NCBI RefSeq assembly: GCF_003987045.1
Contig: NZ_PIPZ01000006.1
Location: 1-51,745, forward strand
Origin: Pseudidiomarina marina
GTDB taxonomy: Bacteria; Pseudomonadota; Gammaproteobacteria; Enterobacterales; Alteromonadaceae
DNA: 51,745 nucleotides
Direction: 5' to 3'
The notes beneath the pieces were generated by a model. That model was not told where the DNA came from. It did not search any database and saw only the letters and a list, made by a program, of their open reading frames with translations. Made by a program: the position numbers and the translations under genes. This document shows, piece after piece, positions 1 to 9,949 of this stretch (position 1 is its first letter; every line of letters starts with the position of its first letter).

Positions 1-131
1 TTGTTAAGCACTTTTCCAATCAGTCAGGTGGTCTATTTAAAGACCTTTTGTGCATCCGAAGATGCTTTCTCTGCCTGAATCCGGTAAGTGCCCACACAGT
101 TTGCTTGGCTTGGTATATTGTTAAAGAACGT
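1..131 (-). other. 16S rRNA operon leader with boxA
   Basis: On the minus strand this stretch reads as the leader transcript upstream of a 16S gene. The boxA antitermination element (TGTTCTTTAACAAT, 117-130) is followed by the GCAAACTGTGTGGGCACTT motif familiar from gammaproteobacterial rrn leaders and spacers. The 16S gene itself would lie beyond base 1. BoxA also occurs in 16S-23S spacers, but the two strong promoters just upstream argue for the operon leader. Confidence 0.85.
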
Positions 132-157
132 TCGCTTCTTCGTGAAGCGGGATGCGT

Positions 158-185
158 ATTTTACGCCATCCTTGGTTCAGGTCAA
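158..185 (-). promoter_or_regulatory. rrn promoter P2
   Basis: Minus strand: -35 TTGACC (180-185), 16-nt spacer, -10 TAAAAT (158-163), then a GC-rich segment. A small hairpin (CGCTTC/GAAGCG, 132-148) lies between this promoter and boxA. Its position about 30 nt upstream of boxA fits the downstream promoter of a tandem rrn pair. Confidence 0.75.
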
Positions 186-206
186 GATCCTTTTGGATCT
201 TTTTTT
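184..206 (+). terminator. Hairpin plus T-run between rrn P1 and P2
   Basis: Plus strand: AAGATCC, loop TTTT, GGATCTT, then five further T. It has the form of an intrinsic terminator for transcription running rightward, antisense to the rrn operon. On the minus strand the T-run becomes an A-run before the stem, so it should not stop P1 transcripts. Confidence 0.5.
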
Positions 207-260
207 GTGACCTACGTCACTTTCTGAACCCGCGTCATCACTCGGTGACAACGGCGGCGA

Positions 261-288
261 ATTATAAGGATCGCCGCCTACGGTGCAA
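261..288 (-). promoter_or_regulatory. rrn promoter P1
   Basis: Minus strand: -35 TTGCAC (283-288), 16-nt spacer, perfect -10 TATAAT (261-266), then the GC-rich discriminator TCGCCGCC. Just upstream (about 289-335) is an A/T-rich tract like an UP element. The GC-rich discriminator is the signature expected of promoters under ppGpp/DksA (stringent) control. This is inferred from family knowledge. Confidence 0.8.
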
Positions 289-434
289 GATCTTTTTTTG
301 CATTTTTTTCTAATTGGTTTATTTTTACTCAAATTGAACAAAGTTTAACTATTGATTGTCTATAAACACTGCTATTGTTCAAGGTCGTCACTAATAATTA
401 CTAGAAAGACACATTGTTAAATCGGGGTGCGCCT

Positions 435-1232
435 ATGAAAGTTTTACCAACTTTATTGGCTGCGAGCGTATTTATGACTTACGCAAGTTACGCAGCAGAC
501 TCTGCTGTGGTCGAAACGACCAAACCTAGCGTTTATGTTTTAGATGAAGAGAACCAACGACTCGCAGATACATACGCACGGATGCTTCGATATTATGAAC
601 AACGAAATTTTTCCTCTACTCGGTCAGTTAGGGTATTGATGAGTAATTATCCTCATCATGTTGAACCTATTCTCTACGCCGCTTTTGATCGCTACCCTCG
701 TCATTACCGGCACATTATTAAAGCAGCTATAGATGCTGAACCTGCATTCACTCGCGACGTGATTTCAGCCGCACTCAATTTACGTGTCGCTGATCCCGCC
801 GAAATTGTAAGAATTGCAGTTGAAACCGAGCCAAGTTATGCAGAAGCTATAGTCGGCACTGTCGACGAGATAGATCCTGCTCACTTAAATGAGGTGATTC
901 GCGTTGCAGTAACAACCGAACCATATACCGCCGACGGAATTCTTCGCGCCAACAAAGAAGCCGAAGTAGGAAAACTAGAATCAATCATTCAAGCCGTATT
1001 AGCAGCAGCTCCAGCAGTGGGCGGCTATTTAGCTGATACGATAAGCGACATCATTGGTTCTGCAGAGGCCGAAGAAAGCGGTGAGATTAAGCAAGATCAG
1101 GAACGGCAACGTGCGATTACATTACTACGAAGCGCATACAATGCTGGTGGTTTAACTAAAGAGCAACTCAATGCGATTGCTGCTCGGCATGAACTCACTT
1201 CACAAGAGTTAGATTCGATCGTTAATCAATAG
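435..1232 (+). CDS. Secreted alpha-repeat protein, unknown function
   Basis: I do not recognise the family. The 265-residue product starts with a clear Sec signal peptide (MKV..., hydrophobic core, cleavage near residue 20 after SYA), so it should be periplasmic or outer-membrane associated. Residues 64-198 form nine back-to-back units of exactly 15 residues. Each starts with two aliphatic residues and most have Pro at position 10 (for example IVRIAVETEPSYAEA and VIRVAVTTEPYTADG). This suggests a regular helical solenoid. The C-terminal 60 residues are charged and helical. A TTG seven codons upstream (414) is possible, but the ATG at 435 begins the signal peptide directly. The gene stands alone between the rrn promoters and a bidirectional terminator shared with rplQ. 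Confidence 0.8.
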   Translation: MKVLPTLLAASVFMTYASYAADSAVVETTKPSVYVLDEENQRLADTYARMLRYYEQRNFSSTRSVRVLMSNYPHHVEPILYAAFDRYPRHYRHIIKAAIDAEPAFTRDVISAALNLRVADPAEIVRIAVETEPSYAEAIVGTVDEIDPAHLNEVIRVAVTTEPYTADGILRANKEAEVGKLESIIQAVLAAAPAVGGYLADTISDIIGSAEAEESGEIKQDQERQRAITLLRSAYNAGGLTKEQLNAIAARHELTSQELDSIVNQ

Positions 1233-1260
1233 TCAAATTTAGAAACTAAGAAACAAAAAA

Positions 1261-1283
1261 GCCGCTCATTGAGCGGCTTTTTT
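1261..1283. terminator. Bidirectional intrinsic terminator
   Basis: GCCGCTCATTGAGCGGC stem-loop (1261-1277), flanked by six A on the left and six T on the right. It can therefore end both the plus-strand gene ending at 1232 and the ribosomal-protein operon ending with rplQ at 1302. Confidence 0.9.
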
Positions 1284-1301
1284 CTTAGCGAAATACTTCG
1301 C

Positions 1302-1703
1302 TTATTCCTCTACTGCTACTTCTTCAGCAACAGTAGCGTCTACTTCTGGACGGTCAACTAGTTCAACATATGCCATAGGTGCATTGTCGCCAGCACGGAA
1401 GCCACACTTCATGATACGAGTGTAACCGCCTGCGCGCTCTTGATAACGCGGACCTAATTCATTGAACAACTTACCAACCACTTCTTGGTCACGTGTACGT
1501 GCAAAAGCCAAACGGCGATTTGCAACACTATCTTGCTTCGCTAATGTGATTAGCGGCTCGATTACACGGCGCAGTTCTTTCGCTTTTGGCAAAGTGGTTT
1601 TAATCACTTCGTGACGAACCAGTGAGCTTGCCATATTGCTGAACATCGCTTTGCGATGGCTGCTGTTGCGGTTGAGTTGACGACCACTCTTACGATGGCG
1701 CAT
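1302..1703 (-). CDS. rplQ: 50S ribosomal protein L17
   Basis: L17 of the large ribosomal subunit, 133 residues. It shows the typical start [20 protein letters not shown] and the [20 protein letters not shown] segment. The acidic C-terminal tail ([14 protein letters not shown]) is longer than in E. coli. It is the last gene of the alpha operon, 38 bp after rpoA, and is followed by the shared terminator at 1261-1283. Confidence 0.98.
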   Translation of the reverse strand: MRHRKSGRQLNRNSSHRKAMFSNMASSLVRHEVIKTTLPKAKELRRVIEPLITLAKQDSVANRRLAFARTRDQEVVGKLFNELGPRYQERAGGYTRIMKCGFRAGDNAPMAYVELVDRPEVDATVAEEVAVEE

Positions 1704-1741
1704 ACCTATACCCTTCTCAGTAAATCTCTGTAAAAGATAAC

Positions 1742-2731
1742 TTAGTCGCGATCAACGAGGCTTGCTGGTGGCCAGTTCTCTAGACGCATGCCTAAAGACA
1801 AACCACGTGACGCAAGCACGTCTTTGATTTCGGTGAGCGATTTTTTACCCAAGTTTGGAGTTTTCAACAACTCAACTTCGGTACGCTGCACTAAGTCACC
1901 AATGTACTGAATAGCTTCTGCTTTCAAACAGTTCGCAGAACGCACAGTTAATTCCAAATCGTCTACCGGACGTAAAAGAATCGGATCGAATTCCGGCTTC
2001 TCTTCTTTCTCTTCTGGCTCGCTCATGTCACGTAATTCAACAAACGCTTCTAGCTGTTGAGCAAGAATGGTTGCTGCGCGACGAATCGCTTCTTCTGGAT
2101 CCAATGTACCATTGGTTTCCATATCGATAACCAGTTTATCCAAGTCGGTGCGTTGCTCAACACGTGCAGAATCTACACTGTAAGCAATACGCTCAACTGG
2201 ACTGAAAGAGGCGTCAACTAATAGTAGACCGAGCGGACGCTCTTCATCGTCAGCAGACTGACGTGCCGAGGCTGGAACATAACCACGACCACGCTCAACT
2301 TTGATTGACATGTCAATCTCAGTGTCACCTGTAAGAGTACAGATGAGGTGATCAGGATTAATGATCTGGATATCACCATCATGAGTGATATCGCCAGCCT
2401 TGACAGGGCCCGCTCCGGATTTTTTCAAGGTCAGAATCGCTTCATCTTTGCCTTCCATGACTACTGACAAACCTTTAAGGTTCAACAGAATCTCGATGAT
2501 GTCTTCCTGAACACCCTCTTTGCTGCTGTATTCGTGTTGAACACCGTCAATCTTTACTTCAGTCACTGCCACACCTGGCATTGACGAAAGCAAAATACGG
2601 CGCAACGCGTTGCCCAGCGTGTGACCAAAGCCACGCTCAAGAGGCTCCAACGTCACTTTAGCGTGAGTCGGGCTAATTTGTTCGATATCGACTAGCCTTG
2701 GCTTTAGGAATTCGGTAACAGAACCCTGCAT
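1742..2731 (-). CDS. rpoA: RNA polymerase alpha subunit
   Basis: Alpha subunit of RNA polymerase, 329 residues, the same length as in E. coli. The N-terminal domain (about 1-235) carries the dimerisation segment [18 protein letters not shown]. An acidic linker [11 protein letters not shown] leads to the C-terminal domain (about 250-329), whose [16 protein letters not shown] and [12 protein letters not shown] segments bind UP elements and activators. It sits between rpsD and rplQ in the standard alpha-operon order. Confidence 0.98.
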   Translation of the reverse strand: MQGSVTEFLKPRLVDIEQISPTHAKVTLEPLERGFGHTLGNALRRILLSSMPGVAVTEVKIDGVQHEYSSKEGVQEDIIEILLNLKGLSVVMEGKDEAILTLKKSGAGPVKAGDITHDGDIQIINPDHLICTLTGDTEIDMSIKVERGRGYVPASARQSADDEERPLGLLLVDASFSPVERIAYSVDSARVEQRTDLDKLVIDMETNGTLDPEEAIRRAATILAQQLEAFVELRDMSEPEEKEEKPEFDPILLRPVDDLELTVRSANCLKAEAIQYIGDLVQRTEVELLKTPNLGKKSLTEIKDVLASRGLSLGMRLENWPPASLVDRD

Positions 2732-2756
2732 TGTGTCCTCTCTTTATGCTTAAGCT

Positions 2757-3377
2757 TTACTTAGAGTAAAGCTCTACGATCAACTGTTCGTTAATTTCAG
2801 CAGACAAATCTGCACGCTCTGGAAGACGTTTGAACTGACCTTCCATCTTAGTGCTGTCTACTTCCAACCATACTGGTTTTTCACGCTGTTCAGCGAGTTC
2901 CAGTGCGGCTGCGATGCGCGCCTGCTTTTTCGCTTTTTCGCGAACGGACACAACGTCTTCCGGACGTACTTTAAACGACGGAATGTTGACTACCTGACCA
3001 TTCACTACTACTGCTTTGTGGCTCACCAACTGGCGCGCTTCAGCACGAGTTGACGCGAAGCCCATACGGTACACCACGTTATCAAGGCGTTGCTCAAGCA
3101 ATTGCAGCAGGTTCTCACCAGTATTACCCTTAATACGGGCAGCTTCTTTGTAATAGTTACGGAATTGCTTTTCGAGTACGCCGTAGATACGACGAACCTT
3201 TTGCTTTTCACGTAACTGCAAACCGTAATCAGACAAACGACCGCGACGAGCGCCGTGCTGACCCGGTGCGCTTTCGAGTTTACATTTCGAATCGATTGCG
3301 CGTACGCCGCTTTTCAGGAACAAATCTGTTCCTTCGCGACGACTCAGTTTGAGTTTTGGACCCAAATATCTAGCCAT
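2757..3377 (-). CDS. rpsD: 30S ribosomal protein S4
   Basis: S4, a primary 16S rRNA-binding protein and, in E. coli, the translational repressor of the alpha operon. It has 206 residues. The start [19 protein letters not shown] and the S4 RNA-binding domain ([20 protein letters not shown], about residues 95-115) are clear. It lies 25 bp upstream of rpoA in transcription order. Confidence 0.98.
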   Translation of the reverse strand: MARYLGPKLKLSRREGTDLFLKSGVRAIDSKCKLESAPGQHGARRGRLSDYGLQLREKQKVRRIYGVLEKQFRNYYKEAARIKGNTGENLLQLLEQRLDNVVYRMGFASTRAEARQLVSHKAVVVNGQVVNIPSFKVRPEDVVSVREKAKKQARIAAALELAEQREKPVWLEVDSTKMEGQFKRLPERADLSAEINEQLIVELYSK

Positions 3378-3407
3378 GTTCTTTCTCCAACTATCGTATA
3401 GCGCCTA

Positions 3408-3797
3408 TTAAACGCGACGTTTCTTAGGCGGACGACAACCGTTGTGAGGAATAGGTGTCACATCAGTAATGTTCGTGATGCGATAACCTACAGCGTTCAA
3501 TGCGCGAATCGATGATTCACGACCAGGACCTGGGCCCTTAACGAACACTTCTAGGTTTTTCAAACCATATTCCTTCGCCATTTCACCTGCGCGCTCAGCA
3601 GCAACCTGTGCAGCAAACGGAGTTGATTTACGTGAACCACGGAAACCAGAACCACCTGCAGTTGCCCATGCTAACGCGTTACCTTGACGGTCAGTGATGG
3701 TCACAATGGTGTTATTGAAAGATGCATGGATGTGAGCCATGCCATCTGCGACTTGCTTTTTAACGCGCTTACGAGTACGAGTTGGTTGTTTAGCCAT
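3408..3797 (-). CDS. rpsK: 30S ribosomal protein S11
   Basis: S11 of the 30S platform, 129 residues. The conserved [19 protein letters not shown] and [15 protein letters not shown] segments and the basic C-terminus [13 protein letters not shown] are all present. A GGGAG ribosome-binding site precedes the ATG. It is the second gene of the alpha operon, 11 bp after rpsM. Confidence 0.98.
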   Translation of the reverse strand: MAKQPTRTRKRVKKQVADGMAHIHASFNNTIVTITDRQGNALAWATAGGSGFRGSRKSTPFAAQVAAERAGEMAKEYGLKNLEVFVKGPGPGRESSIRALNAVGYRITNITDVTPIPHNGCRPPKKRRV

Positions 3798-3808
3798 TTC
3801 TCAACTCC

Positions 3809-4165
3809 CTACTTCTTAATTGGTTTACGCGGACCTTTACGGGTGCGCGCATTTGTTTTAGTGCGCTGTCCACGTAGAGGCAAGCCACGACGATGACGTA
3901 GACCACGGTAACATCCGAGATCCATCAAGCGTTTGATGTTCATAGATACTTCACGGCGAAGATCGCCTTCAACAGTAAACTTAGCTACTGCATCACGAAG
4001 TACATCCAGTTTTTCTTCTGACAAAGAGCCGATTTTGGTATCTTCAGGCAGATCGATCGAAGCTAAGATAGCTTTTGAACGAGTACGGCCGATACCGTAA
4101 ATCGCAGTCAAGGCAATGACTGCATGCTTATTGTCAGGAACGTTAATGCCAGCGATACGGGCCAC
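3809..4165 (-). CDS. rpsM: 30S ribosomal protein S13
   Basis: S13 of the 30S head, 118 residues from the GTG at 4165 ([20 protein letters not shown]), the same length as E. coli S13. Another in-frame GTG two codons upstream (4171) sits directly against the GGAG motif. The GTG at 4165 has the better 8-nt spacing, so I prefer it. The segment [20 protein letters not shown] identifies the family. It is the first gene of the alpha operon, after a structured leader. Confidence 0.96.
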   Translation of the reverse strand: MARIAGINVPDNKHAVIALTAIYGIGRTRSKAILASIDLPEDTKIGSLSEEKLDVLRDAVAKFTVEGDLRREVSMNIKRLMDLGCYRGLRHRRGLPLRGQRTKTNARTRKGPRKPIKK

Positions 4166-4171
4166 TAACAC

Positions 4172-4290
4172 GTCTCCTATAGTTTATGGGTGACCGGATT
4201 TGAAAAGCCCGTTAGGATACTCAACCGGTCGCCAATTTGCAAACATATCAAAGCCGCAGCCAAAAATATTTTTTGACTGCGGACTTCTTC
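4172..4290 (-). promoter_or_regulatory. Structured leader upstream of rpsM
   Basis: The rpmJ-rpsM gap holds two inverted repeats. One has an 8-bp stem (4254-4261 with 4275-4282, one wobble pair) around an A/T loop. The other pairs GACCGG (4192-4197) with CCGGTC (4225-4230), just upstream of the rpsM ribosome-binding site. In E. coli this gap carries the S4-binding pseudoknot that represses the alpha operon. A similar role here is inference from position and folding potential. Confidence 0.45.
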
Positions 4291-4296
4291 TTCGAA

Positions 4297-4410
4297 TTAA
4301 CCTTGCCGTTGCTTGTGCTTAGGGTCACTGCAAATTACACGCACAACACCGTTGCGCTTGATAACTTTACAGTTACGGCAGATTTTCTTCACGGAAGCAC
4401 GAACTTTCAT
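4297..4410 (-). CDS. rpmJ: 50S ribosomal protein L36
   Basis: A 37-residue L36 beginning [20 protein letters not shown]. Cys11, Cys14, Cys27 and His32 form the zinc-ribbon set, so this is the zinc-containing form. It sits between secY and rpsM as in E. coli, 25 bp after secY. Confidence 0.96.
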   Translation of the reverse strand: MKVRASVKKICRNCKVIKRNGVVRVICSDPKHKQRQG

Positions 4411-4435
4411 TGCTACACTCCGTAATTATCCAACC

Positions 4436-5764
4436 TTAACGGCCGAAGCCTTTAAGGTTAGCTTTTTTCAGGACCGAATCATACTGATGTGACATCAGAT
4501 GAGTCTGGACCTGCGCCATAAAGTCCATGATAACAACTACGATAATTAAAAGCGACGTACCACCAAAATAGAATTGTACGTTCCACGCAATCATCATGAA
4601 CTCAGGAACCAAACAGACAAAGGTAATGTATAAGGCGCCAGCAAGCGTCAAACGAGTCATTACTTTATCAATGTACCGCGAGGTTTGCTCACCTGGACGA
4701 ATACCAGGGATAAACGCTCCGGATTTCTTCAAGTTATCCGCTGTCTCACGTGGGTTAAATACCAACGCAGTATAGAAGAAACAGAAGAAAATAATTGCTG
4801 CTGCATATAGCATGACATACAGAGGTTGACCCGGTGACAACGTCAACGACAACTCCTGCAGGAAGTTTGCTACCGCACCTTCGCCTTGGCCGAACCAAGT
4901 AGCGATAGTACCCGGGAACAAAATAATGCTTGATGCAAAGATTGGTGGAATCACACCCGCCATATTAACTTTCAATGGCAAGTGAGTGCTTTGCGCTGCA
5001 AACACCTTACGGCCCTGCTGACGCTTTGCATAGTTCACAACAATACGACGTTGACCACGTTCTACGAACACAACGAAGTACGTTACTGCAAGAACAATAA
5101 CACCAATAAGCAATAACAGTAATAAATGTAAATCACCCTGACGAGCTTGCTCTGCCGTTTGGCCAATGGCCGACGGGAGCCCTGCTACAATACCGGTGAA
5201 GATTAGAATAGAGATACCGTTTCCAATTCCACGTTCGGTAATTTGCTCACCTAACCACATTAAGAACATGGTACCAGTAACCAAACTCACGATAGCCGTG
5301 AAGTAGAATCCAAAACCAGGGTCAATAACGAGACCTGGCATCAGATTTGGTAAGCCAGTGGCTATACCAATTGATTGGAAAGTTGCGAGTATCAACGTAC
5401 CCCAACGCGTGTATTGGCTGATCTTACGACGGCCACTTTCGCCTTCTTTCTTAAGCTCAGCAAGACGAGGATGAATCACGCTTGCTAATTGCATAATAAT
5501 TGAAGCCGAAATGTACGGCATAATACCTAAAGCAAATACCGAAGCACGCTCAAGAGCACCACCGCTGAACATGTTAAACATGGCAACGATGGTATCTTTT
5601 TGCTGATCGAATAATTGCGCCAACACAGCGGCATCTATACCAGGAATCGGCACAAAGGAGCCCGCACGGAACACGATTAACGCGCCGAGTACAAACAGCA
5701 GTCGACGTTTAAGCTCCGACGTGCCACCTTGAGCTCTGTTAGATTCCAATCCTGGTTTAGCCAT
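4436..5764 (-). CDS. secY: Sec translocon subunit SecY
   Basis: Central pore protein of the SecYEG inner-membrane translocon, 442 residues with ten predicted membrane segments. Recognisable parts are the plug and TM2 region ([19 protein letters not shown]), the cytoplasmic loop [20 protein letters not shown], and the C5-type segment [20 protein letters not shown]. It follows rplO by 5 bp, the usual place in the spc operon. Confidence 0.98.
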   Translation of the reverse strand: MAKPGLESNRAQGGTSELKRRLLFVLGALIVFRAGSFVPIPGIDAAVLAQLFDQQKDTIVAMFNMFSGGALERASVFALGIMPYISASIIMQLASVIHPRLAELKKEGESGRRKISQYTRWGTLILATFQSIGIATGLPNLMPGLVIDPGFGFYFTAIVSLVTGTMFLMWLGEQITERGIGNGISILIFTGIVAGLPSAIGQTAEQARQGDLHLLLLLLIGVIVLAVTYFVVFVERGQRRIVVNYAKRQQGRKVFAAQSTHLPLKVNMAGVIPPIFASSIILFPGTIATWFGQGEGAVANFLQELSLTLSPGQPLYVMLYAAAIIFFCFFYTALVFNPRETADNLKKSGAFIPGIRPGEQTSRYIDKVMTRLTLAGALYITFVCLVPEFMMIAWNVQFYFGGTSLLIIVVVIMDFMAQVQTHLMSHQYDSVLKKANLKGFGR

Positions 5765-5769
5765 GTGCC

Positions 5770-6204
5770 CTATCCTTCGATTTTGCCGCCAGCAGCTTCA
5801 ATAGCTTCGCGGGCGCCTTTGGTGACCTTAATGCCTTGAACCGTTACTTTACGGCTGATTTCGCCTGACTTGATAACTTTAACCGTCAACACGTCGTGAC
5901 GAATCACACCAGCTTCTTTTAATGAAGCTAGAGTAACAGTATCACCAGCAACTTTTGCGATCTCTGCCAGGTTTACTTCTGCAGTAGTCATAGCCTTGCG
6001 TGAAGTAAAGCCAAACTTTGGCAAACGACGTTGGATTGGCATTTGGCCGCCTTCAAAACCTGGCTTAATAGAGCCGCCAGAGCGTGAAGTTTGACCTTTA
6101 TGACCACGTCCACCAGTTTTACCAAGGCCTGAACCGATACCACGGCCGAGACGCTTTTTGCTGGATTTAGCACCAGGTGCAGGGGAGATAGTGTTTAAGT
6201 ACAT
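5770..6204 (-). CDS. rplO: 50S ribosomal protein L15
   Basis: L15, 144 residues, with the conserved Gly/Arg-rich N-terminal extension ([20 protein letters not shown]) that threads into 23S rRNA and a globular C-terminal domain ending EAAGGKIEG. It is separated by 3 bp from rpmD and 5 bp from secY. Confidence 0.98.
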   Translation of the reverse strand: MYLNTISPAPGAKSSKKRLGRGIGSGLGKTGGRGHKGQTSRSGGSIKPGFEGGQMPIQRRLPKFGFTSRKAMTTAEVNLAEIAKVAGDTVTLASLKEAGVIRHDVLTVKVIKSGEISRKVTVQGIKVTKGAREAIEAAGGKIEG

Positions 6205-6207
6205 GTC

Positions 6208-6390
6208 TTAGTCCTCCACCTTTACCATATAAGTGACTTGGTTCACCATGCCGCGGACGGCTGGAGTATCTTCCAGCTCGACCGTGTGACCAATGCGGCG
6301 CAGACCAAGACCACGAAGTGTAGCTTTATGTTTCGGTAAACGACCGATTGAGCTACGCGTCTGGGTTACTTTGATTGTCTTTTTCGCCAT
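6208..6390 (-). CDS. rpmD: 50S ribosomal protein L30
   Basis: L30, 60 residues, typical bacterial length. The start [20 protein letters not shown] and the [20 protein letters not shown] segment define the family. It sits 6 bp after rpsE and 3 bp before rplO in transcription order. Confidence 0.97.
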   Translation of the reverse strand: MAKKTIKVTQTRSSIGRLPKHKATLRGLGLRRIGHTVELEDTPAVRGMVNQVTYMVKVED

Positions 6391-6396
6391 TGCTCA

Positions 6397-6903
6397 CTAC
6401 CCCAAAATTTCATCAACGCTCAATCCACGTTTAGCCGCTACTTGCTCAGGCGACTTCATACCGTGAAGTGCCTTGATAGTGGCACGAACAACGTTGATTG
6501 GGTTGGTTGAACCATATGCTTTTGACAGCACGTTGTGTACACCGGCAACTTCCAGTACTGCACGCATCGCACCACCGGCGATGATACCTGTACCTTCAGA
6601 AGCTGGCTGCATAAATACCTGTGAACCTGAGTGACGGCCTTTAACAGGGTGCTGCAAGGTATCACCTTTCAGCTGCACGGTTACCATGTTGCGACGCGCT
6701 TTTTCCATTGCCTTTTGAATAGCAGCTGGAACTTCGCGAGCTTTACCATAACCGAAACCCACTTTACCTTGACCATCACCAACCACAGTCAGTGCAGTGA
6801 AACTAAAGATGCGACCACCTTTAACTACTTTCGCTACACGGTTTACTGTGATCAGCTTTTCTTGCAGGTCACTTTGTTGAGCTTCTACATTTGCATTTGC
6901 CAT
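6397..6903 (-). CDS. rpsE: 30S ribosomal protein S5
   Basis: S5, 168 residues. The N-terminal RNA-binding domain ([20 protein letters not shown], about 23-42) and the [20 protein letters not shown] segment are typical. The C-terminal domain carries [18 protein letters not shown]5 affects decoding accuracy. It lies 9 bp after rplR. Confidence 0.98.
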   Translation of the reverse strand: MANANVEAQQSDLQEKLITVNRVAKVVKGGRIFSFTALTVVGDGQGKVGFGYGKAREVPAAIQKAMEKARRNMVTVQLKGDTLQHPVKGRHSGSQVFMQPASEGTGIIAGGAMRAVLEVAGVHNVLSKAYGSTNPINVVRATIKALHGMKSPEQVAAKRGLSVDEILG

Positions 6904-6912
6904 GTTCGTCTC

Positions 6913-7266
6913 CTAGAACTGAAGTCCAGCTTCACGAGCTGCGTCAGCCAAAGCGGCGACACGACCGTGATAACGGAAACCACTGCGATCGAATGCAACG
7001 CTTTTCACGCCTTTTTCAATCGCCCGTTCAGCGATCAGCTTACCAACTGCTTTGGCTGCTTCTACGTTACCAGCAGATTTGAACTGCTCACGCATAGTTT
7101 TCTCAACAGTTGATGCTGAAGCTAGTACTTCAGAACCGTTCGGTGCAATAAGCTGTGCGTAAATATGCCGTGGTGTACGGTGAACGACCAGGCGGTTAGC
7201 ACCCAACTCTTGCATTTTCTTACGAGCGCGAGTTGCGCGACGTAAGCGAGCTGATTTCTTGTCCAT
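6913..7266 (-). CDS. rplR: 50S ribosomal protein L18
   Basis: L18, the 5S rRNA-binding protein, 117 residues, starting [20 protein letters not shown] and ending [20 protein letters not shown] followed by a short tail. It sits 9 bp after rplF in the spc operon. Confidence 0.98.
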   Translation of the reverse strand: MDKKSARLRRATRARKKMQELGANRLVVHRTPRHIYAQLIAPNGSEVLASASTVEKTMREQFKSAGNVEAAKAVGKLIAERAIEKGVKSVAFDRSGFRYHGRVAALADAAREAGLQF

Positions 7267-7275
7267 CGTCTTACC

Positions 7276-7809
7276 TTACTTTTTCTTGGCTTCTTTACGG
7301 CGCACTTGCTCATCGGCATAACGCACACCTTTACCTTTATAAGGCTCAGGCTTACGGAATGCGCGAATGTTAGCGGCAACTTGACCAACTAACTGCTTGT
7401 CGACACCTTTCACGACTACTTCAGTTTGTGCTGGGACTTCGATAGTGATTCCCTGAGGGATATCGAACTCAATCGGGTGAGAAAAGCCCAGCGTCAGGTT
7501 CAATTTAGAACCCGCAGTGTTAGCACGATAACCAACACCAATTAGCTGTAATTTTTTCTCATAACCCTGCGCAACACCAACCACCATGTTTTGCAGTAAC
7601 GCACGTGCTGTACCTGCTTGCGCAGTAGCGTTTGCAACGCCTTCACGTGGGATAGTACGGATAACGTTGTCTTCTTTAACAACTTCAACCGCATCGTTAA
7701 CTACACGGCTCAATGAGCCTTTGGCACCTTTGATTGTTACTTCCTGGCCATTTAGCGTAACTTCAACGCCAGCAGGAATGGCAATCGGTGCTTTAGCAAC
7801 TCGTGACAT
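7276..7809 (-). CDS. rplF: 50S ribosomal protein L6
   Basis: L6, 177 residues, with its two similar alpha/beta domains. The N-terminal start is [20 protein letters not shown]. The C-terminal signature [20 protein letters not shown] is intact. It lies 14 bp after rpsH. Confidence 0.98.
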   Translation of the reverse strand: MSRVAKAPIAIPAGVEVTLNGQEVTIKGAKGSLSRVVNDAVEVVKEDNVIRTIPREGVANATAQAGTARALLQNMVVGVAQGYEKKLQLIGVGYRANTAGSKLNLTLGFSHPIEFDIPQGITIEVPAQTEVVVKGVDKQLVGQVAANIRAFRKPEPYKGKGVRYADEQVRRKEAKKK

Positions 7810-7823
7810 TTCCTAACTCCTCG

Positions 7824-8216
7824 TTAAGCTACGTAACCAATAACTTCACCGCCAAGACCCGCTTTGCGAGCGGCACGGTCAGTCATCAGGCCTTTCGAAG
7901 TAGAGACAACTGCGACACCTAGACCACCCATAACTTTAGGTAGTTCGTTGCGTTTCTTATAGATACGCAGACCAGGGCGACTTACGCGCTCAATTGATTC
8001 AATAACAGGCTTACCTTCAAAGTACTTCAATGTAACTTCTAGTTCTGCTTTCACATCACCAGATACGCTGAAGTCCGCGATATAACCTTCTTCTTTCAGA
8101 ACTTGGGCAATAGCCACTTTCTGCTTAGAAGCAGGCATGCGCACGGCAACTTTGTTAGCACCCTGAGCGTTGCGGATGCGAGTGAACATATCCGCAATTG
8201 GATCTTGCATGCTCAT
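7824..8216 (-). CDS. rpsH: 30S ribosomal protein S8
   Basis: S8, 130 residues, a central-domain 16S-binding protein that in E. coli also represses the spc operon at the rplX-rplE junction. The start [20 protein letters not shown] and the C-terminal [20 protein letters not shown] segment are conserved. I did not identify its mRNA target site here. Confidence 0.98.
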   Translation of the reverse strand: MSMQDPIADMFTRIRNAQGANKVAVRMPASKQKVAIAQVLKEEGYIADFSVSGDVKAELEVTLKYFEGKPVIESIERVSRPGLRIYKKRNELPKVMGGLGVAVVSTSKGLMTDRAARKAGLGGEVIGYVA

Positions 8217-8242
8217 ATTTGCTTTCTCCCGTGACTCGTGGC

Positions 8243-8548
8243 TTACCAGCTAGCTTTTTTCAAGCCAGGAATTTCACCGCGCATCGCTTTCTCACGTACT
8301 TTGATACGGCTCATGCCGAACTTACGTAGGAAACCGTGTGGGCGGCCCGTTACGCGGCAGCGGTTACGCTGACGGCTTGGGCTCGAATCACGAGGAAGAC
8401 TTTGCAATTTAAGCACGGCTTCCCAACGCTCTTCGTCCGAAGTATTCGGATCGCTGATCACATTTTTCAGTGCGATGCGTTTCTCTGCGTATTTAGCTGC
8501 TAGCTTTTGACGCTTCAGCTCACGCATTTTCATTGACTCTTTTGCCAT
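8243..8548 (-). CDS. rpsN: 30S ribosomal protein S14
   Basis: S14, 101 residues, the long form without zinc-binding cysteines (E. coli type). Segments [20 protein letters not shown] and the end GLKKASW identify it. It sits between rplE and rpsH with 11 and 26 bp gaps. Confidence 0.98.
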   Translation of the reverse strand: MAKESMKMRELKRQKLAAKYAEKRIALKNVISDPNTSDEERWEAVLKLQSLPRDSSPSRQRNRCRVTGRPHGFLRKFGMSRIKVREKAMRGEIPGLKKASW

Positions 8549-8559
8549 AACTCTACACC

Positions 8560-9099
8560 TTACTTCTTGAACGGGAAGTTAAAGGCAGCGAGCAAAGCGC
8601 GAGCTTCGTCATCAGTGCCTGCAGTAGTGGTGATAGTGATGTCAAGACCACGAACCTTATCAACTTTATCAAAGTCGATTTCAGGGAAGATGATCTGCTC
8701 ACGTACGCCCATACTGTAATTTCCCCGACCATCGAAAGATTTCGGGTTCAAACCACGGAAATCGCGAATACGTGGAATTGCAATCATAATTAAACGTTGC
8801 AAAAAGTCCCACATACGCTCGCCACGCAGAGTCACTTTACAGCCAATTGGGTAGCCTTCACGGATTTTGAAGCCAGCGACAGATTTACGAGCAACAGTAC
8901 GTACCGGACGTTGACCAGAAATTGCTTCAAGGTCAGATACTGCATTGTCGAGAATCTTTTTGTCAGCCAGAGCTTCACCAACACCCATGTTAAGGGTGAT
9001 TTTTTCAATCCGAGGGACTTGCATGACGCTGTTGTAGCCGAACTGTTTAAGCAGCTCAGGAACTACTGATTCTTTGTAAAAATCATGCAGTTTCGCCAT
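8560..9099 (-). CDS. rplE: 50S ribosomal protein L5
   Basis: L5, 179 residues, a 5S rRNA-binding protein that contacts the P-site tRNA. It shows [39 protein letters not shown] and the end AFNFPFKK. It lies 21 bp after rplX. Confidence 0.98.
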   Translation of the reverse strand: MAKLHDFYKESVVPELLKQFGYNSVMQVPRIEKITLNMGVGEALADKKILDNAVSDLEAISGQRPVRTVARKSVAGFKIREGYPIGCKVTLRGERMWDFLQRLIMIAIPRIRDFRGLNPKSFDGRGNYSMGVREQIIFPEIDFDKVDKVRGLDITITTTAGTDDEARALLAAFNFPFKK

Positions 9100-9120
9100 C
9101 GTAAAACTCCAAATTAAAAA

Positions 9121-9435
9121 TTAAATGATTGCGTTGTTAGATTTGAAGAAACGAACTTTTTTGCCGTCTTCAATCTTGAAACCAACACGATCTGCTTTAC
9201 CAGTCTCTGGGTTGTAAACTGCTACGTTAGAAACGTGGATTGGTGCTTCCTGCTCCACGATACCGCCCGCTACGCCCAATGCAGGGTTTGGCTTCTGGTG
9301 TTTCTTAACGATGTTTACGCCTTCAACGAATACACGATTCGAAGCGGTATCGACTTTAAGCACTTTACCGCGCTTACCCTTGTCTTTACCTGCCAGGACT
9401 ACTACTTCATCATCACGTTTGATTTTTGCCGCCAT
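9121..9435 (-). CDS. rplX: 50S ribosomal protein L24
   Basis: L24, an early-assembly 23S-binding protein, 104 residues. The KOW motif ([20 protein letters not shown]) is at the N-terminus and the [20 protein letters not shown] segment follows. It sits 11 bp after rplN. Confidence 0.98.
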   Translation of the reverse strand: MAAKIKRDDEVVVLAGKDKGKRGKVLKVDTASNRVFVEGVNIVKKHQKPNPALGVAGGIVEQEAPIHVSNVAVYNPETGKADRVGFKIEDGKKVRFFKSNNAII

Positions 9436-9446
9436 ATCTGGACTCC

Positions 9447-9815
9447 TTACAGTACTTCTGGTGCCAGAGAGATAATCTTCATGAACTGCTCAGAGCGCAA
9501 TTCACGAGTCACTGGTCCAAAGATACGAGTGCCAATCGGTTGTTTGTTATTGTTCAACAAAACAGCCGCGTTGCGGTCAAAACGGATGACTGACCCGTCT
9601 TGACGACGGACGCCTTTCTTGGTGCGAACGACCACCGCATTCACAACATCACCTTTCTTCACTTTACCGCGAGGAATCGCTTCTTTAACAGAAACTTTGA
9701 TGATATCGCCAATGTTTGCGTAACGGCGGTGCGAGCCACCCAGAACCTTAATACATTGTACGCTGCGTGCGCCGCTGTTATCGGCCACTTCCAGAGTAGT
9801 TTGCATTTGGATCAT
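9447..9815 (-). CDS. rplN: 50S ribosomal protein L14
   Basis: L14, 122 residues, starting [20 protein letters not shown], with [20 protein letters not shown] near the C-terminus. It is the first gene of the spc operon here. Unlike in many gammaproteobacteria, no rpsQ, rpmC or rplP lies upstream. Instead there is a promoter region and a divergent Mrp operon, so the S10 operon must be elsewhere or absent from this locus. Confidence 0.98.
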   Translation of the reverse strand: MIQMQTTLEVADNSGARSVQCIKVLGGSHRRYANIGDIIKVSVKEAIPRGKVKKGDVVNAVVVRTKKGVRRQDGSVIRFDRNAAVLLNNNKQPIGTRIFGPVTRELRSEQFMKIISLAPEVL

Positions 9816-9949
9816 TGCAGTGCTCCGCTTTATGTAAAAAACAGACCCTCTCGAGTCGCTGTTGTCCAGTTACCCTCTAAATTAAGCCACAAAACTCGTG
9901 AACCTAAATTTCGAGAATAAAAGACTTCCCCTTATAAAAAGGGCGGCGA

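Noticed and set aside
6631-7113. 160-codon plus-strand frame opposite rpsE and rplR
   Set aside because: It is an antisense shadow of highly conserved ribosomal-protein genes, with unlikely composition and no start signal.
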